A DNA stretch of 64,000 bases from an uncultured Verrucomicrobiota bacterium (GCA_903907995.1 CAIVQH010000019.1:186001-250000), one strand, 5' to 3'; shown: positions 46,945 through 55,974, counted from the first letter of the stretch. Program-made: numbers and translations. Notes: generated from the sequence alone by a model not told the origin.

Positions 46945-48276
46945 TTACGGCAGACCGGTTGGAGGGGCGGCCTCGGTGGTGACCGCTTTGCCGTCGGGCA
47001 GGGGGCGATGATAGACCGTCTGGGTCGGGAAGGCGAATTCGAGGCCCTCCGCGTCGAAGCGGCGTTTCACCTCCAGGTTCAGCTCCTGGATGTCGGCCAG
47101 GTTGGCCCGTGAGTCGGTGCCTTTGCCCCAGTAGATGACCTGCAGGTTGAGCGCGGAGTCGAGGTACTTGTTGAACGAGACGATCACGTCCTGGGTTTTC
47201 GGGTGGGACTTGAATATTTCGAGCAGCAGGTCGGCGGCCCGCTTCACCCGGTCGGCCGAGTTGTCGTAGGTGATGCCAAAGTTCAGCTCGGTCTTGATCG
47301 TGGGGCGGCGGCTGATGTTGACGATCGTGGTGTTGCCGATGGTTTTGTTGGGCACCGTGATGAGGAAACCGTCAAGGCTGCGCACGCGGGTCGAGCGCAG
47401 GCCCATCTCCTCCACGTTGCCATCCACGTCGCCCACCCGGATGCGGTCGCCAATCTGGAACGGCTTGTCCACGAACACGGACACCGCGCCGAAGAGATTG
47501 GATACCGTGTCCTGCGCGGCGAGGCCGAGCGCGAGGCCGACGACCGAGACGGAGGCGAGCGCCGTCTTGATGTCGAAACCGAGGTGGTCGAGCGTGGTCA
47601 GCGCCGCCACGACCAGGATGAAGCCCTTGAAGAGCCGGCCCATAAGGAAGAGGAAGTGCTCGTTGAAAGCCTGTTCCCCGGCGCTGGCGGCCTTTCCCTT
47701 CTGCCAGATTTCCACCAGCGCATCCACGGCCCGCAGCACCACGGTGACGATCGCAAAGGCGACGATGATCGTGGTGATCTTGGAGACCCAGATCTCGCTG
47801 CGCCCGGTCCAGTCGAAGATCGCCAGCCCCATATGCACGAGGATGACGAAGACCACGACCTTGACCGGGCCGTCCAGCAAGTTGATCACGATGTCGTCCC
47901 ATTCGGTCTCCGTCTTGGCCGCCCATTGTTTCAGCCGGGCGTTGATGAACCAGTCCACGAACTTGGACACATAGAACGCGAGGAAGATGTAGAGCAGCGT
48001 GGCCAGGTATTGCCAAAGGGGGTGGCCGAAGACGAGCGGCTGCAAGGCCTCCACGTGCTTGAGCCCGAAGGACAGCGTGTCGGCGTGTTCACGGGTGAAG
48101 GCGTCGAGCGGAACGGTCAGCTTGCTGGGCGAATTGGTGATCGCGACGGCCGGGGCATTCGTGCTCGCTGCCGGCGCGTCGGCGGCAACGGCCGGCCAGG
48201 CCGACCACAGCAGCAGCCCTGCGAGGCCAAGCAAGGCGGCGCGCAGGAAGTTTTCCGGATTCAGAAACCGTTTCAT
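46945..48276 (-). CDS. MscS family mechanosensitive channel
   Basis: 443 residues. A signal-like N-terminus (about 1-32) and three to four membrane helices are followed by the MscS pore helix and beta domain: GLALGLAAQDTVSNLFGAVS, then DKPFQIGDRIRVGDVDGNVE and TVPNKTIGNTTIVN. It should open under membrane tension to release solutes. A single gene on the minus strand, with a GGAAAACAGGAA-word hairpin just upstream. Confidence 0.93.
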   Translation of the reverse strand: MKRFLNPENFLRAALLGLAGLLLWSAWPAVAADAPAASTNAPAVAITNSPSKLTVPLDAFTREHADTLSFGLKHVEALQPLVFGHPLWQYLATLLYIFLAFYVSKFVDWFINARLKQWAAKTETEWDDIVINLLDGPVKVVVFVILVHMGLAIFDWTGRSEIWVSKITTIIVAFAIVTVVLRAVDALVEIWQKGKAASAGEQAFNEHFLFLMGRLFKGFILVVAALTTLDHLGFDIKTALASVSVVGLALGLAAQDTVSNLFGAVSVFVDKPFQIGDRIRVGDVDGNVEEMGLRSTRVRSLDGFLITVPNKTIGNTTIVNISRRPTIKTELNFGITYDNSADRVKRAADLLLEIFKSHPKTQDVIVSFNKYLDSALNLQVIYWGKGTDSRANLADIQELNLEVKRRFDAEGLEFAFPTQTVYHRPLPDGKAVTTEAAPPTGLP

Positions 48277-48333
48277 TGGGGCGGCGATGTAGCGGTGGAG
48301 CAGCGGATTGGCAAGCGGGCGGGGAAGGGATCA

Positions 48334-48396
48334 AATCTGGAAAGCAGGAAAACAGGAATGGGTACTGTCTTTTCCTGTTTTCCTGTTTTCCAGATT
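48334..48396. repeat. Hairpin built from GGAAAACAGG words
   Basis: 25-bp arms at 48334-48358 and 48372-48396 with one mismatch and a 13-nt loop (AATCTGGAAAGCAGGAAAAC core). It lies 14 bp beyond the eutC stop and 58 bp before the mscS start, both leftward. It may terminate the ribH-eutC transcript. Same word as 41913-42004. Confidence 0.93.
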
Positions 48397-48410
48397 AATT
48401 CCTCTTAAGT

Positions 48411-49199
48411 TCAGCCTTGGACCTGCGGGGTTGCGGCCACGGCAGGCAGCGCGCCGGAATATTCGTCCTTCAGCTCCACCCCGCTGACGCGGCGGCGGCG
48501 GGCCTCAGTGAGCAGCCAGTGCAGCTTGGCCGCGGCGGCTTCTGGTGCGAGGCCGAGCGAGCTGATGTTCGACACGCAGTTGCGGTGTGCGTCGGTGTTG
48601 CCGACGCGTGGCCGGTGCACGAGGTAGGCGCCAAGGCTGTCCGGGGAGATCAGGCCGGGGCGTTCGCCTAGTAGCATCAGGGCAAACGGCACGCCTAAGC
48701 GCTCGCCGATGTCGTCCTGAATCGCCACGCGTCCCCGTCGCACGAGGCACAGCGGAGCCAGTCGCCAGCCATCAGCGCGGAGCAGGGACACTAGCGTGGC
48801 CAGCACGGCGGCGGCGTGGGCTTCGGTCGCCAGGGCGGAGAGGCCTTCGCTGACGCAAAGGACGAGGTCGTATGCCGAGCCATGATTTTTCTCCGCCAGC
48901 AGTCGGATGGAAGCAGCGTCGAGTCGGCGACCCAGATCGGGCCGCAACAGGAACTCATCCAGATCACGGGCGGCGCTGGCCAGCCGCAGAACATTCAAGC
49001 CTGAGGCGGCACCAAGTTCGTCCGCGAGGCGCGCTTCGTCCAATGGATGGAGCAGGGCGTCGCGGGCGCGGGCATGCGCCAGGCGGAAGTCCAGCAGGGC
49101 CTGCGTGGGCAGGCTGCCTCCGGCCCGGCCCAAGGCGACGCGGGCCGGCGTGAAGCGCCGCAGCGACTGCCAGGTGGCGGGCTGGAGGGTGGGAGTCAT
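48411..49199 (-). CDS. eutC: Ethanolamine ammonia-lyase small subunit EutC
   Basis: 262 residues, normal EutC length. Signatures are DFRLAHARARDALLHPLD, EKNHGSAYDLVLCVSEGLSA, QDDIGERLGV and PRVGNTDAHRNCVSNI. With EutB it forms the B12-dependent lyase that splits ethanolamine into acetaldehyde and ammonia. No eutB or other eut gene is in the window. Instead its ATG overlaps the ribH stop by 4 bp, so it is co-translated with lumazine synthase, an unusual pairing. Confidence 0.93.
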   Translation of the reverse strand: MTPTLQPATWQSLRRFTPARVALGRAGGSLPTQALLDFRLAHARARDALLHPLDEARLADELGAASGLNVLRLASAARDLDEFLLRPDLGRRLDAASIRLLAEKNHGSAYDLVLCVSEGLSALATEAHAAAVLATLVSLLRADGWRLAPLCLVRRGRVAIQDDIGERLGVPFALMLLGERPGLISPDSLGAYLVHRPRVGNTDAHRNCVSNISSLGLAPEAAAAKLHWLLTEARRRRVSGVELKDEYSGALPAVAATPQVQG

Positions 49200-49672
49200 T
49201 GGGGCAGCTGACGGAACAGGCGGGCCATCTCCAGCGCGGTGCGGGCGCCTTCGGTGCCCCGGTTGGTCTCGGGGTCGAGACAGCGGGCCTTGGCCTGCTC
49301 CGGTTTGACAATCGTGAGCACCTGGTGGATGATCGGGACGCCGGTATCCACCGAAATTTGCATCAGGGCGGTGGTGACGGATTCGCCAATGTGCTGGGCG
49401 TGCGTGGTTTCCCCCTGCCAGATCAACCCCAGACAGAGGATGGCTTCGGGCCGGTCCTCCTCACGCCAGGCCAGCGTCGCCGTTGCCACGGGAATCTCGA
49501 ACGAACCCGGCACCCGGACGACTTCGACCGTCTCGACCTTCGCGGCGGCGAGCTCGGCCTTGGCGGCGCGAAGCATGCCATCCACGTAGCGGGCGTTGTA
49601 ACGCGAGGCGACAATGGCGAACCGGCCACCGGGAAGAACTTTCGGCGCCGAGGCGCGTTGGGCACGAAGCAT
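49196..49672 (-). CDS. ribH: 6,7-dimethyl-8-ribityllumazine synthase
   Basis: 158 residues. It joins 5-amino-6-ribitylaminouracil with dihydroxybutanone phosphate in riboflavin synthesis. Family motifs are RFAIVASRYNARYVDGML, VPGSFEIPVA, the active-site loop WQGETTHAQHI (His in the catalytic position) and NRGTEGARTALEM. No other rib genes are adjacent. Overlaps eutC (ATGA). Confidence 0.95.
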   Translation of the reverse strand: MLRAQRASAPKVLPGGRFAIVASRYNARYVDGMLRAAKAELAAAKVETVEVVRVPGSFEIPVATATLAWREEDRPEAILCLGLIWQGETTHAQHIGESVTTALMQISVDTGVPIIHQVLTIVKPEQAKARCLDPETNRGTEGARTALEMARLFRQLPQ

Positions 49673-49713
49673 GGCACGATGGTTGGCTGAAGAAGGCCCG
49701 TTGGCAAACAGCT

Positions 49714-49863
49714 ATGAACGTTCAACGTCCAACGCGGAACGTCCAACGTTCACAGCCGGAGACCGCCGGCGGCTTATGACCTGGGTGCTTCCGCAAGGAC
49801 GGTTTCGAACTGCGACACGGCTCGTTGAACGTTCAAAGTTGGACGTTGGATGTTGGACGTTCC
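49714..49863. repeat. Inverted GTCCAACGTTCAACG-word repeat, reaching into the neighbouring gene
   Basis: Left block 49714-49752 (GAACGTTCAACGTCCAACG, then GGAACGTCCAACGTTC) faces right block 49823-49863 (GTTGAACGTTCAAAGTTGG, then ACGTTGGATGTTGGACGTTC), its imperfect complement. The right block covers the stop and last codons (ERPTSNVQL) of the leftward Gcr-like gene. Intergenic sequence 49673-49832 otherwise holds no gene. Confidence 0.88.
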
Positions 49864-51884
49864 GTCTCTTTTTCCCGTTCCGTCCCTCGCAGCGGCAGCA
49901 AAAACGTGAGGGGTTCCCGATAGATGCGCTGCCGCAGGGCGCGATAGAACCCGCTGCGCTCGGGAGCGCGCACGGAGCGGGCGCGAATGGCCACCGTGAG
50001 CGCCAAGGCAAAGCTCACCCCGACGTTCAGCACGGCAATCCCGGCAATGCCTACCACGGCGAGCACGAACGGTCGTGTAAACAAGGCGTCCGTTCCCAGC
50101 GCCGCCACGGCGGCGGTCAATTGTCCGGTGGACAGCGTGACGTGCCGCACCTCCAGCGGCAGGCTGAAGAACTCCGCGACGGCCGGCGTCATGCCCAGCA
50201 GGATGCCGATGGCGACGTTGCCGACAAAGCCGACCACGTTGCGTTCGGCGGCCCGGGCGAGGCGGGAACTCCAGACCGGCCCCAAGAGGCGGCGCAGGCG
50301 GCGATGCTCCGCCAGGGCGGCGCGGAACTGGTGCAGCGCAAACCAGTTCCCGGCCCAGCCGGCGGCCAGGCTGGACAGCCAGAGCAGCACCCCGGTAAAC
50401 GCGGCAAACAGCCAGCAACCACCGAAGGGGCTGAACGAATGCATCACCTTCGTTGCCTTCGCGGTCGTGATCAGGTCATGGCCGGCGTAGGTGTGGAACA
50501 GCGCGTTAAGGATCAGCACCGCGGGGATGACCAGCCCCAGATTGCCTGCCACGGCGGCGACCTGCGATCGGATGAGGTACACCACCTCGTCCACCAACGC
50601 CTCCAGCCGGGTCGGGTCGCGCAGCTCGTGCATCTGGTTGGCCAGGGCGGGTGCGGTGCTGGCGGGCTGCTTGGTGGCCAGCGTGAAGCCGAGGCACTGC
50701 ATCAGCACGAAACTGGCGGAATAATTGGCGGCCGCGAGCAGGCCCTCGAAAAAGCCGGCGAGAGCCAGTCCGACGAGTTTGAGCTTCACCGCCGTGGTCA
50801 CGGCCGTCACCGCGCCGCCGCCGGCGGCGCTGGCCAGCATATCCACGTATTCGCGCGGAGTACGGGCGATGTAATGCTTGCCGGTCTCGGCGTTGTGCTC
50901 GACGAGGCGCTCGGTGAAGAGCCGCAGGTTTTGCGTGGTCAGGCCTCGCAGGCTGTGGCGGGCGTGGTTCTCCCGCACCACATCGGTCAGGAAGGCGAGC
51001 GTGCGCTCCGGGCTGAACTGCGGGTCGCCCCAGACCGGCAGCAGCAGGTCGAGCCGCCGCAGATGGGCGCGCAGGCGTTCCAGATCGTAAACCAGATCGA
51101 TGCTCACGCCGGTTTCCTCCAGCCGCGCGAACACCTGGTCCACCGCCAGGTCGCAGGCGTCGGCCAGGGCGCGCACGTAGTTGAGGTCGGCGGCCGGCGC
51201 GGCCTCGCCGCTCTTTCCGGCGGCCCCGGCCATCATGTGCTCGATGGCCGTCGCCAGCTTCAGGAAGGGCAGGTCGCGGAACGACCGCTGGCCGAGCCGG
51301 ATCCGGATGTCGGGCATGCAGCCGATCGCGCGAATGCGGGTGGCCAGCTGGCCCAGCGCATCTTCCACGTCGTCATGCAGGGTGTTCCAGCCAGCCTCGT
51401 CCGGGGTTTCGCCATATTGCCAGAGGTCGGCCAGGCCGTGGACCAGCTCGGGCGGGAGCGACTCCAGCCGGTCCACATCCTGGGCGGAGGGGAACAGCCG
51501 GGCGAGCACCTCGCCGAGGTCGCGGTTCCCCGGGGCGGTGGGCAGCAGCTCCGAGCCGAGTCGCGACATCGCCTCGCGGATGAAACCCGCCTCGCGGGGC
51601 AGGCCTGTCTCACAAAAAAGATCCAGCGCCTGCGTATCCCGCACGATGGACCGGAGCAGCCGGGCCACGCGCAGCCGCGCCTCTGGCTGCCGATCCAGCT
51701 GCTGGAGCAGGAATTTCAGCCTTGCCCCCGACGACGCGCGACGGACCCAGGCGAGCAGGTCCTCCAGCCATTCGATCCGCTCAGCCAGAGGGGCCTGGGA
51801 ATCGGCGTTGGCCAGCAGGCTGTCCACCGGCGTGACCGCCGTGGTGTTGAGGAGCCGGGTGCGAAGTTGTTCAAGCCAATGCAC
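49833..51884 (-). CDS. Gcr-type membrane protein (Pfam 'site-specific recombinase' family)
   Basis: 683 residues from a GTG start. A long helical soluble N-terminal part (about 1-345) leads to the family block ARTPREYVDMLASAAGGGAV, followed by six or more membrane helices. It matches the family named after gonococcal gcr and labelled site-specific recombinase, although it has no known recombinase catalytic motif and the membrane helices argue for an envelope role. The last nine residues come from an intergenic-type repeat. Function should be treated as unknown. Confidence 0.8.
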   Translation of the reverse strand: MHWLEQLRTRLLNTTAVTPVDSLLANADSQAPLAERIEWLEDLLAWVRRASSGARLKFLLQQLDRQPEARLRVARLLRSIVRDTQALDLFCETGLPREAGFIREAMSRLGSELLPTAPGNRDLGEVLARLFPSAQDVDRLESLPPELVHGLADLWQYGETPDEAGWNTLHDDVEDALGQLATRIRAIGCMPDIRIRLGQRSFRDLPFLKLATAIEHMMAGAAGKSGEAAPAADLNYVRALADACDLAVDQVFARLEETGVSIDLVYDLERLRAHLRRLDLLLPVWGDPQFSPERTLAFLTDVVRENHARHSLRGLTTQNLRLFTERLVEHNAETGKHYIARTPREYVDMLASAAGGGAVTAVTTAVKLKLVGLALAGFFEGLLAAANYSASFVLMQCLGFTLATKQPASTAPALANQMHELRDPTRLEALVDEVVYLIRSQVAAVAGNLGLVIPAVLILNALFHTYAGHDLITTAKATKVMHSFSPFGGCWLFAAFTGVLLWLSSLAAGWAGNWFALHQFRAALAEHRRLRRLLGPVWSSRLARAAERNVVGFVGNVAIGILLGMTPAVAEFFSLPLEVRHVTLSTGQLTAAVAALGTDALFTRPFVLAVVGIAGIAVLNVGVSFALALTVAIRARSVRAPERSGFYRALRQRIYREPLTFLLPLRGTEREKETERPTSNVQL

Positions 51885-51998
51885 GCTTCACTGTGACGAC
51901 GTTTTCCTTCACAGCCAGCAAAGTCTCGGAAATCCACGGGGAACATTTGACCGTTTTCAGCGTTGCGCGGCGGCAGAAGGGTGCGTTTCGATAGCTCC

Positions 51999-52787
51999 AT
52001 GCCAAAGGGTGCACTGATTTTCGCGGCGATTCTTTCCCTGCTTTTGCTGCTGGTGCTCGGTTTCCTGCAAATCCGTCACCAAAGCCAGGCGCAATCGGCG
52101 GCCGAGACGGCGGCAGCCGAGGCCCGGAAGGTTGCCGAACAGGCTGCCGCCACCAACGCCACGCTCGCCACCGAGCTGGAATCATTGCGCGGGCACGCCA
52201 CCGAGCTGGAGCAGCAGGTGCAGCAGGCACAACAGGCGCGCGATTCCCTGGAACAGCAGATGCGGACGGAGCTGGATTCGAAGGACATCACCATTTCCCA
52301 GCTCCAGGGCAAGCTGACCGTGAACATCCTCGACCGGGTGCTTTTTGATTCAGGCCGGGCCGACCTCAAACCCGAAGGTCAGGCCGTGCTGGTCAAGGTG
52401 GCGAAGGTGCTGGCCAAATTTCCCAAGCGCCCCGTGCAGGTCATCGGGCACACGGACAACGTGCCGATTCACGATCGCACCACCGACGGATTTACCGACA
52501 ACTGGGCCCTTTCCGCCGGACGCGCGGTGGCGGCGGTACGTTTCCTGGTGGAGCGGACCGGGGCCGATCCCAAACGGCTCAGCGCTGCGGGTTGCGGCGA
52601 GTTCAAGCCCATCGCCGACAACGCCACCTTGGAAGGCCGGGCCAAGAACCGCCGCATCGCCGTGGTGGTGCTGCCGGAAGAGCTGGGTGCGGCCGACGTC
52701 ACAAATGCCTCACCTGCCCGCCCATCCGCTGCCTTCAACGCACCTGCCAGTGGCGCAGGCACTAACGCAGATTCGCCTGTGCCGTGA
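51999..52787 (+). CDS. OmpA/MotB-like peptidoglycan-binding protein
   Basis: 262 residues from ATG 51999. An N-terminal membrane anchor (LIFAAILSLLLLLVLGF) and an Ala/Glu/Gln-rich coiled coil (about 25-100) lead to an OmpA_C domain: ILDRVLFDSGRADLKPEG, VIGHTDNVPIHDR, GCGEFKPIADN and the peptidoglycan-contacting KNRRIAVVV. The C-terminal tail is Ala/Pro-rich. It probably tethers the inner membrane to the cell wall. No flagellar genes are nearby. Confidence 0.9.
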   Translation: MPKGALIFAAILSLLLLLVLGFLQIRHQSQAQSAAETAAAEARKVAEQAAATNATLATELESLRGHATELEQQVQQAQQARDSLEQQMRTELDSKDITISQLQGKLTVNILDRVLFDSGRADLKPEGQAVLVKVAKVLAKFPKRPVQVIGHTDNVPIHDRTTDGFTDNWALSAGRAVAAVRFLVERTGADPKRLSAAGCGEFKPIADNATLEGRAKNRRIAVVVLPEELGAADVTNASPARPSAAFNAPASGAGTNADSPVP

Positions 52788-52942
52788 TGGCCGGTGTCGG
52801 GAAGGTCTGCTTCAGCATTGAATGTGGCGGGCATTACGGCGTCGAATCAACGCTTGTGAAAAATTTCACGAAGGCGCTTGCTTCAAGGCGCCCGGGTGAT
52901 AATTTTTTCACGGTTTTTACAGGCAGAATACACGTAACGCTT

Positions 52943-53650
52943 ATGAACACTACTCTCGCATTCGTCTCCACCCTGGCCGCCACGGCGCTTGTGGCCAACG
53001 CCGGGGAGATTTCCGGCAAAGTCACCCTGAAGGGCACACCGCCCCCGGCCCAGGCGATCGCGGCCGTGAAGGCGGATGCAAACTGCGGCAAGTTCCACGA
53101 TACCGACGTGATGTCCCGCACCTTCGTGGTCGGCGCCGATAGCGGCCTCGCCAACGTGGTGGTTTACATCAAGGGCGGTCTGGAGGGGAAAGCCTTCCCG
53201 GCGCCCGTGGAAAAGCCGCTGATCGACCAGAAGGGTTGCATGTACGAACCCTACGTGAGCGCGGTGATGGCCGGGCAGACCTTCCAGTTGCAGAACTCGG
53301 ATCCGGTCATGCACAACATCATGGCCACGCCGAAGCTGAACAAGGGATTCAATTTCGCCCAGGCCACCCCTGGCCAGGTCAATGACAAGGTGTTCGACAA
53401 GCCCGAACTCGGCGTGAAGCTGGCCTGCAGCGTTCATCCGTGGATGGTTGCCTATGTCAGCGTGCTGGAGAATCCGTTTTTCGCCGTGACCGACAAGGAC
53501 GGCAAGTTTGTCATCAAGGGCGAACTGCCGGATGGCAAATACACCGTGGAAGCGTTCCACCAGAAGCTGGGGGCGGCCGGTGCCGTCAGCCAGGAAATCG
53601 AAGTGAAGGGCGGCAAAGCGACCGCTGCGTTCACGCTTGAGCTCAAGTAA
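52943..53650 (+). CDS. Exported cupredoxin-like / carboxypeptidase-regulatory-like protein
   Basis: 235 residues from ATG 52943, with a signal peptide ending ALVANAG. It contains NCGKFHD, a cysteine in GCMYEP, then DPVMHNIMATPKLN and CSVHPWMVAY. The His ... Cys-x-x-His-x-x-Met arrangement is that of a blue-copper site. A carboxypeptidase regulatory-like beta domain (GKFVIKGELPDGKYTVEAFH) ends it. It precedes the cytochrome oxidase genes, so it may handle copper or electrons for them (inference). Upstream is the palindrome GTGAAAAATTTCAC (52856-52869). Confidence 0.82.
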   Translation: MNTTLAFVSTLAATALVANAGEISGKVTLKGTPPPAQAIAAVKADANCGKFHDTDVMSRTFVVGADSGLANVVVYIKGGLEGKAFPAPVEKPLIDQKGCMYEPYVSAVMAGQTFQLQNSDPVMHNIMATPKLNKGFNFAQATPGQVNDKVFDKPELGVKLACSVHPWMVAYVSVLENPFFAVTDKDGKFVIKGELPDGKYTVEAFHQKLGAAGAVSQEIEVKGGKATAAFTLELK

Positions 53651-53667
53651 GCTGTCTTTTTAAAGCC

Positions 53668-53703
53668 GCCGGGGGTGCCCAATGGCACCCCCGGCGTTTT
53701 TTG
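53668..53703 (+). terminator. Rho-independent terminator after the cupredoxin-like gene
   Basis: A perfect 12-bp stem GCCGGGGGTGCC (53668-53679) with complement 53684-53695 around CAAT, then G and six T. The apparent ATG of ctaA (53682) lies within the hairpin. Confidence 0.9.
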
Positions 53704-54944
53704 CTGATTTCTTGAACGTCCCCGCCCAACCGCAGTCCGGCCGCTGGCTTTTTCGCTACGCGGTCCTGACGCCTCTCTGCACCCTGGTGCTGGTGTGCCT
53801 GGGCGGGCTGGTGACGAGCAAGGGCGTGGGCATGGCGGTGCCGGACTGGCCGACCAGCTACGGCTACAACATGTTCGCGCTGCCCATCGCGACCTGGTTC
53901 ACGGACGGGATTTTTCACGAGCACACGCACCGTCTGGTGGCGACTTGGGTGGGTATTCTGGTGGTGGGCTTGACGCGCTGGCTGGGCGGGCGGCCGGCCT
54001 GCCGTCCTTTGCTGATCATCGGGCTGGCCGAACTGGTTGCCGGATTTTTGCTCCTGCGCGTGGGGCCCGACTGGAAAGGTGCCGGATATTTTCTCTCCGG
54101 CATTGGCGGAGTGGTGCTGCTGGCCGGTCTGGTCCCCATCCGTAATGCGCCGCTGGCGCGTCCATTGCCAACCCTGGGCTGGCTGGCCTTCACGGCTGTC
54201 CAAGTGCAGGGGTTGTTGGGTGGCCTGCGCGTGGTGCTGGACCGGCAGATCGTCGCGGACACGACTCTGGGGACGGTGTTTGGCCTGGTGCATGCCTGTC
54301 TCGGTCAGGGATTCTTCGTTCTGCTCTGCGCCATCGCCCTGCTGCTGTCGTCGTTTTGGCAGCGGCTGGGGAAGGGGATGAATGGCATTCGTTCGAATGC
54401 TTTGAACTGGCTGCTGCCGGCGACCACCGGAATCATTTTCCTGCAGCTCGTCCTGGGAGCGCTGATGCGCCATCAGCACGCCGGCCTGGCCATCCATGAT
54501 TTTCCGCTCGCCTATGGTACAGTGTGGCCGGCGACCGACCCGGAATCCCTGCTGCGATACAACCACCAGCGGACGGACGAGACTTCCGTGACGGTCTTTC
54601 AGATTTTTCTGCAGATGTTTCATCGGATCGGGGCGGTGACGATTGTCATTTTGGTGGTATCCAGCTTTGTTTCCGTACGGAAAAATGCTGTCGGCACCCC
54701 GCTGATGTGGGGAGGAAATCTCTGGCTGGGACTGATCATTGCGCAGTTTTTTCTTGGCGCGGCCACCATCTGGACGGACAAAGCGGCCGACATTGCCACC
54801 GCGCATGTCGCGATTGGCGCGCTGTCGCTGGCCACGGGAGCCCTGCTCACCCTGGCCGCCCGGCGGATTGCGCTGCCGATCCGGCAGGGGCAGCTGGGTG
54901 GTTCCGAACCCGCAGCCGTGTTTGCCAAACCTTTCGTGCGTTAA
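53682..54944 (+). CDS. ctaA: Haem A synthase (COX15/CtaA)
   Basis: Up to 420 residues and about eight membrane helices. It oxidises haem O to haem A for cytochrome aa3. Haem/substrate histidines occur in GIFHEHTHRLVATW, GLVHACLGQGFF, MRHQHAGLAIHDFPLAYG and MFHRIGAVTI. GMAVPDWPTSYGYNMF is a family signature. The ATG sits inside the preceding terminator, so the start may instead be TTG 53712 (NVPAQPQSGRW...). ctaB follows 8 bp after the stop. Confidence 0.92.
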   Translation: MAPPAFFADFLNVPAQPQSGRWLFRYAVLTPLCTLVLVCLGGLVTSKGVGMAVPDWPTSYGYNMFALPIATWFTDGIFHEHTHRLVATWVGILVVGLTRWLGGRPACRPLLIIGLAELVAGFLLLRVGPDWKGAGYFLSGIGGVVLLAGLVPIRNAPLARPLPTLGWLAFTAVQVQGLLGGLRVVLDRQIVADTTLGTVFGLVHACLGQGFFVLLCAIALLLSSFWQRLGKGMNGIRSNALNWLLPATTGIIFLQLVLGALMRHQHAGLAIHDFPLAYGTVWPATDPESLLRYNHQRTDETSVTVFQIFLQMFHRIGAVTIVILVVSSFVSVRKNAVGTPLMWGGNLWLGLIIAQFFLGAATIWTDKAADIATAHVAIGALSLATGALLTLAARRIALPIRQGQLGGSEPAAVFAKPFVR

Positions 54945-54952
54945 CATTTGAT

Positions 54953-55960
54953 TTGAAAGCCGCCGTTCCAGTCCTGACCGCTGAAAACCTCGCCACCGAC
55001 AAGGGGCGGGTGGCGCTTTTCAGCGAGCTCTTCAAGGCCCGGCTGACGCTGCTGGTGGTGCTGACGACCCTGGTGGGCTTCTACCTCGGCTCCGCCATTG
55101 GCGTCCCGGTGGATTACGCGCTGATGTTCCACACCGTGTTTGGTACGGCCCTCGTGGCGGCCGGCGCATCGGCGCTGAACCAGCTGATCGAGCGGGAGCA
55201 CGACGCCCGCATGAAGCGCACGGAGAACCGGCCCCTGCCGGCGCAGCGGATCACGCCCAATTCCGTCCTGCTGCTGGGCGCGCTGCTGAGCGTGGCCGGG
55301 CTGGCCTGGCTGCTGTTTGCCGTCAACCCCCTCACGGCCTTTCTCGGGGCGGTGACGCTGGCGAGCTACCTGTTCGTTTACACGCCGCTCAAGCGGCTGA
55401 CCGTCCTGAACACCGCCGTCGGCGCGGTCCCCGGCGCGCTGCCGCCCCTGATGGGCTGGGCGGCGGCCACGAACAGCGTTTCGGCTGGCGGTTGGGCGCT
55501 GTTTGCCATCCTGTTTTTCTGGCAGCTGCCGCACTTCATGGCCATTTCCTGGCTGTACCGGGAAGATTACGCGCGCGCCGGCTACCGCATGCTGTCGGGT
55601 GTTGATCCCGAAGGACGGCGCACGGCGGCCTCGGCCGTCCGCAACACCATCGCGCTCCTGCTCATCAGCCTGTTCCCCTATGTGCTGCATCTCGCCGGGC
55701 GCTACTATCTGGCCGGTGCTTTCGTGCTGGGTGCCGTCTTTCTGGCCTGCGCGATTGTCTTTGCCCGGAAGCTGACACCACGGGCCGCCCGGCAGCTGTT
55801 TTTTGCCAGCATCATTTATCTCCCGCTGTTGCTGGGCTTATTGGTTGCCGATAAGGCCACCAAAAAATTGACACCCGAGGGTGCAGTTTCCACACAATCC
55901 CTCCCGCGCGCGGAGCAGGGGGCCAATCCTGTTGCCGCCCCGGCCACCCTTTTGAACTGA
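54953..55960 (+). CDS. ctaB: Protohaem IX farnesyltransferase (haem O synthase)
   Basis: About 335 residues from a TTG at 54953; GTG 55010 is an alternative, and there is no ATG near the family start. UbiA-type prenyltransferase with nine helices. The prenyl-diphosphate site is NQLIEREHDARMKRTENRPL and a second polar loop is LYREDYARAGYRML. It makes haem O, the substrate of CtaA encoded just upstream. Followed 14 bp later by subunit I. Confidence 0.93.
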   Translation: MKAAVPVLTAENLATDKGRVALFSELFKARLTLLVVLTTLVGFYLGSAIGVPVDYALMFHTVFGTALVAAGASALNQLIEREHDARMKRTENRPLPAQRITPNSVLLLGALLSVAGLAWLLFAVNPLTAFLGAVTLASYLFVYTPLKRLTVLNTAVGAVPGALPPLMGWAAATNSVSAGGWALFAILFFWQLPHFMAISWLYREDYARAGYRMLSGVDPEGRRTAASAVRNTIALLLISLFPYVLHLAGRYYLAGAFVLGAVFLACAIVFARKLTPRAARQLFFASIIYLPLLLGLLVADKATKKLTPEGAVSTQSLPRAEQGANPVAAPATLLN

Positions 55961-55974
55961 TCGCAGAGAAAAAT

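Noticed and set aside
49833-51884. Calling the Gcr-like protein an active DNA recombinase and the region a mobile element
   Set aside because: No tyrosine or serine recombinase catalytic motif and several membrane helices. The family label alone does not support it.
49614-51896. 760-codon plus-strand frame opposite the Gcr-like gene
   Set aside because: The opposite strand has membrane helices and the family block. The plus frame is Gln/Arg/His-rich shadow sequence.
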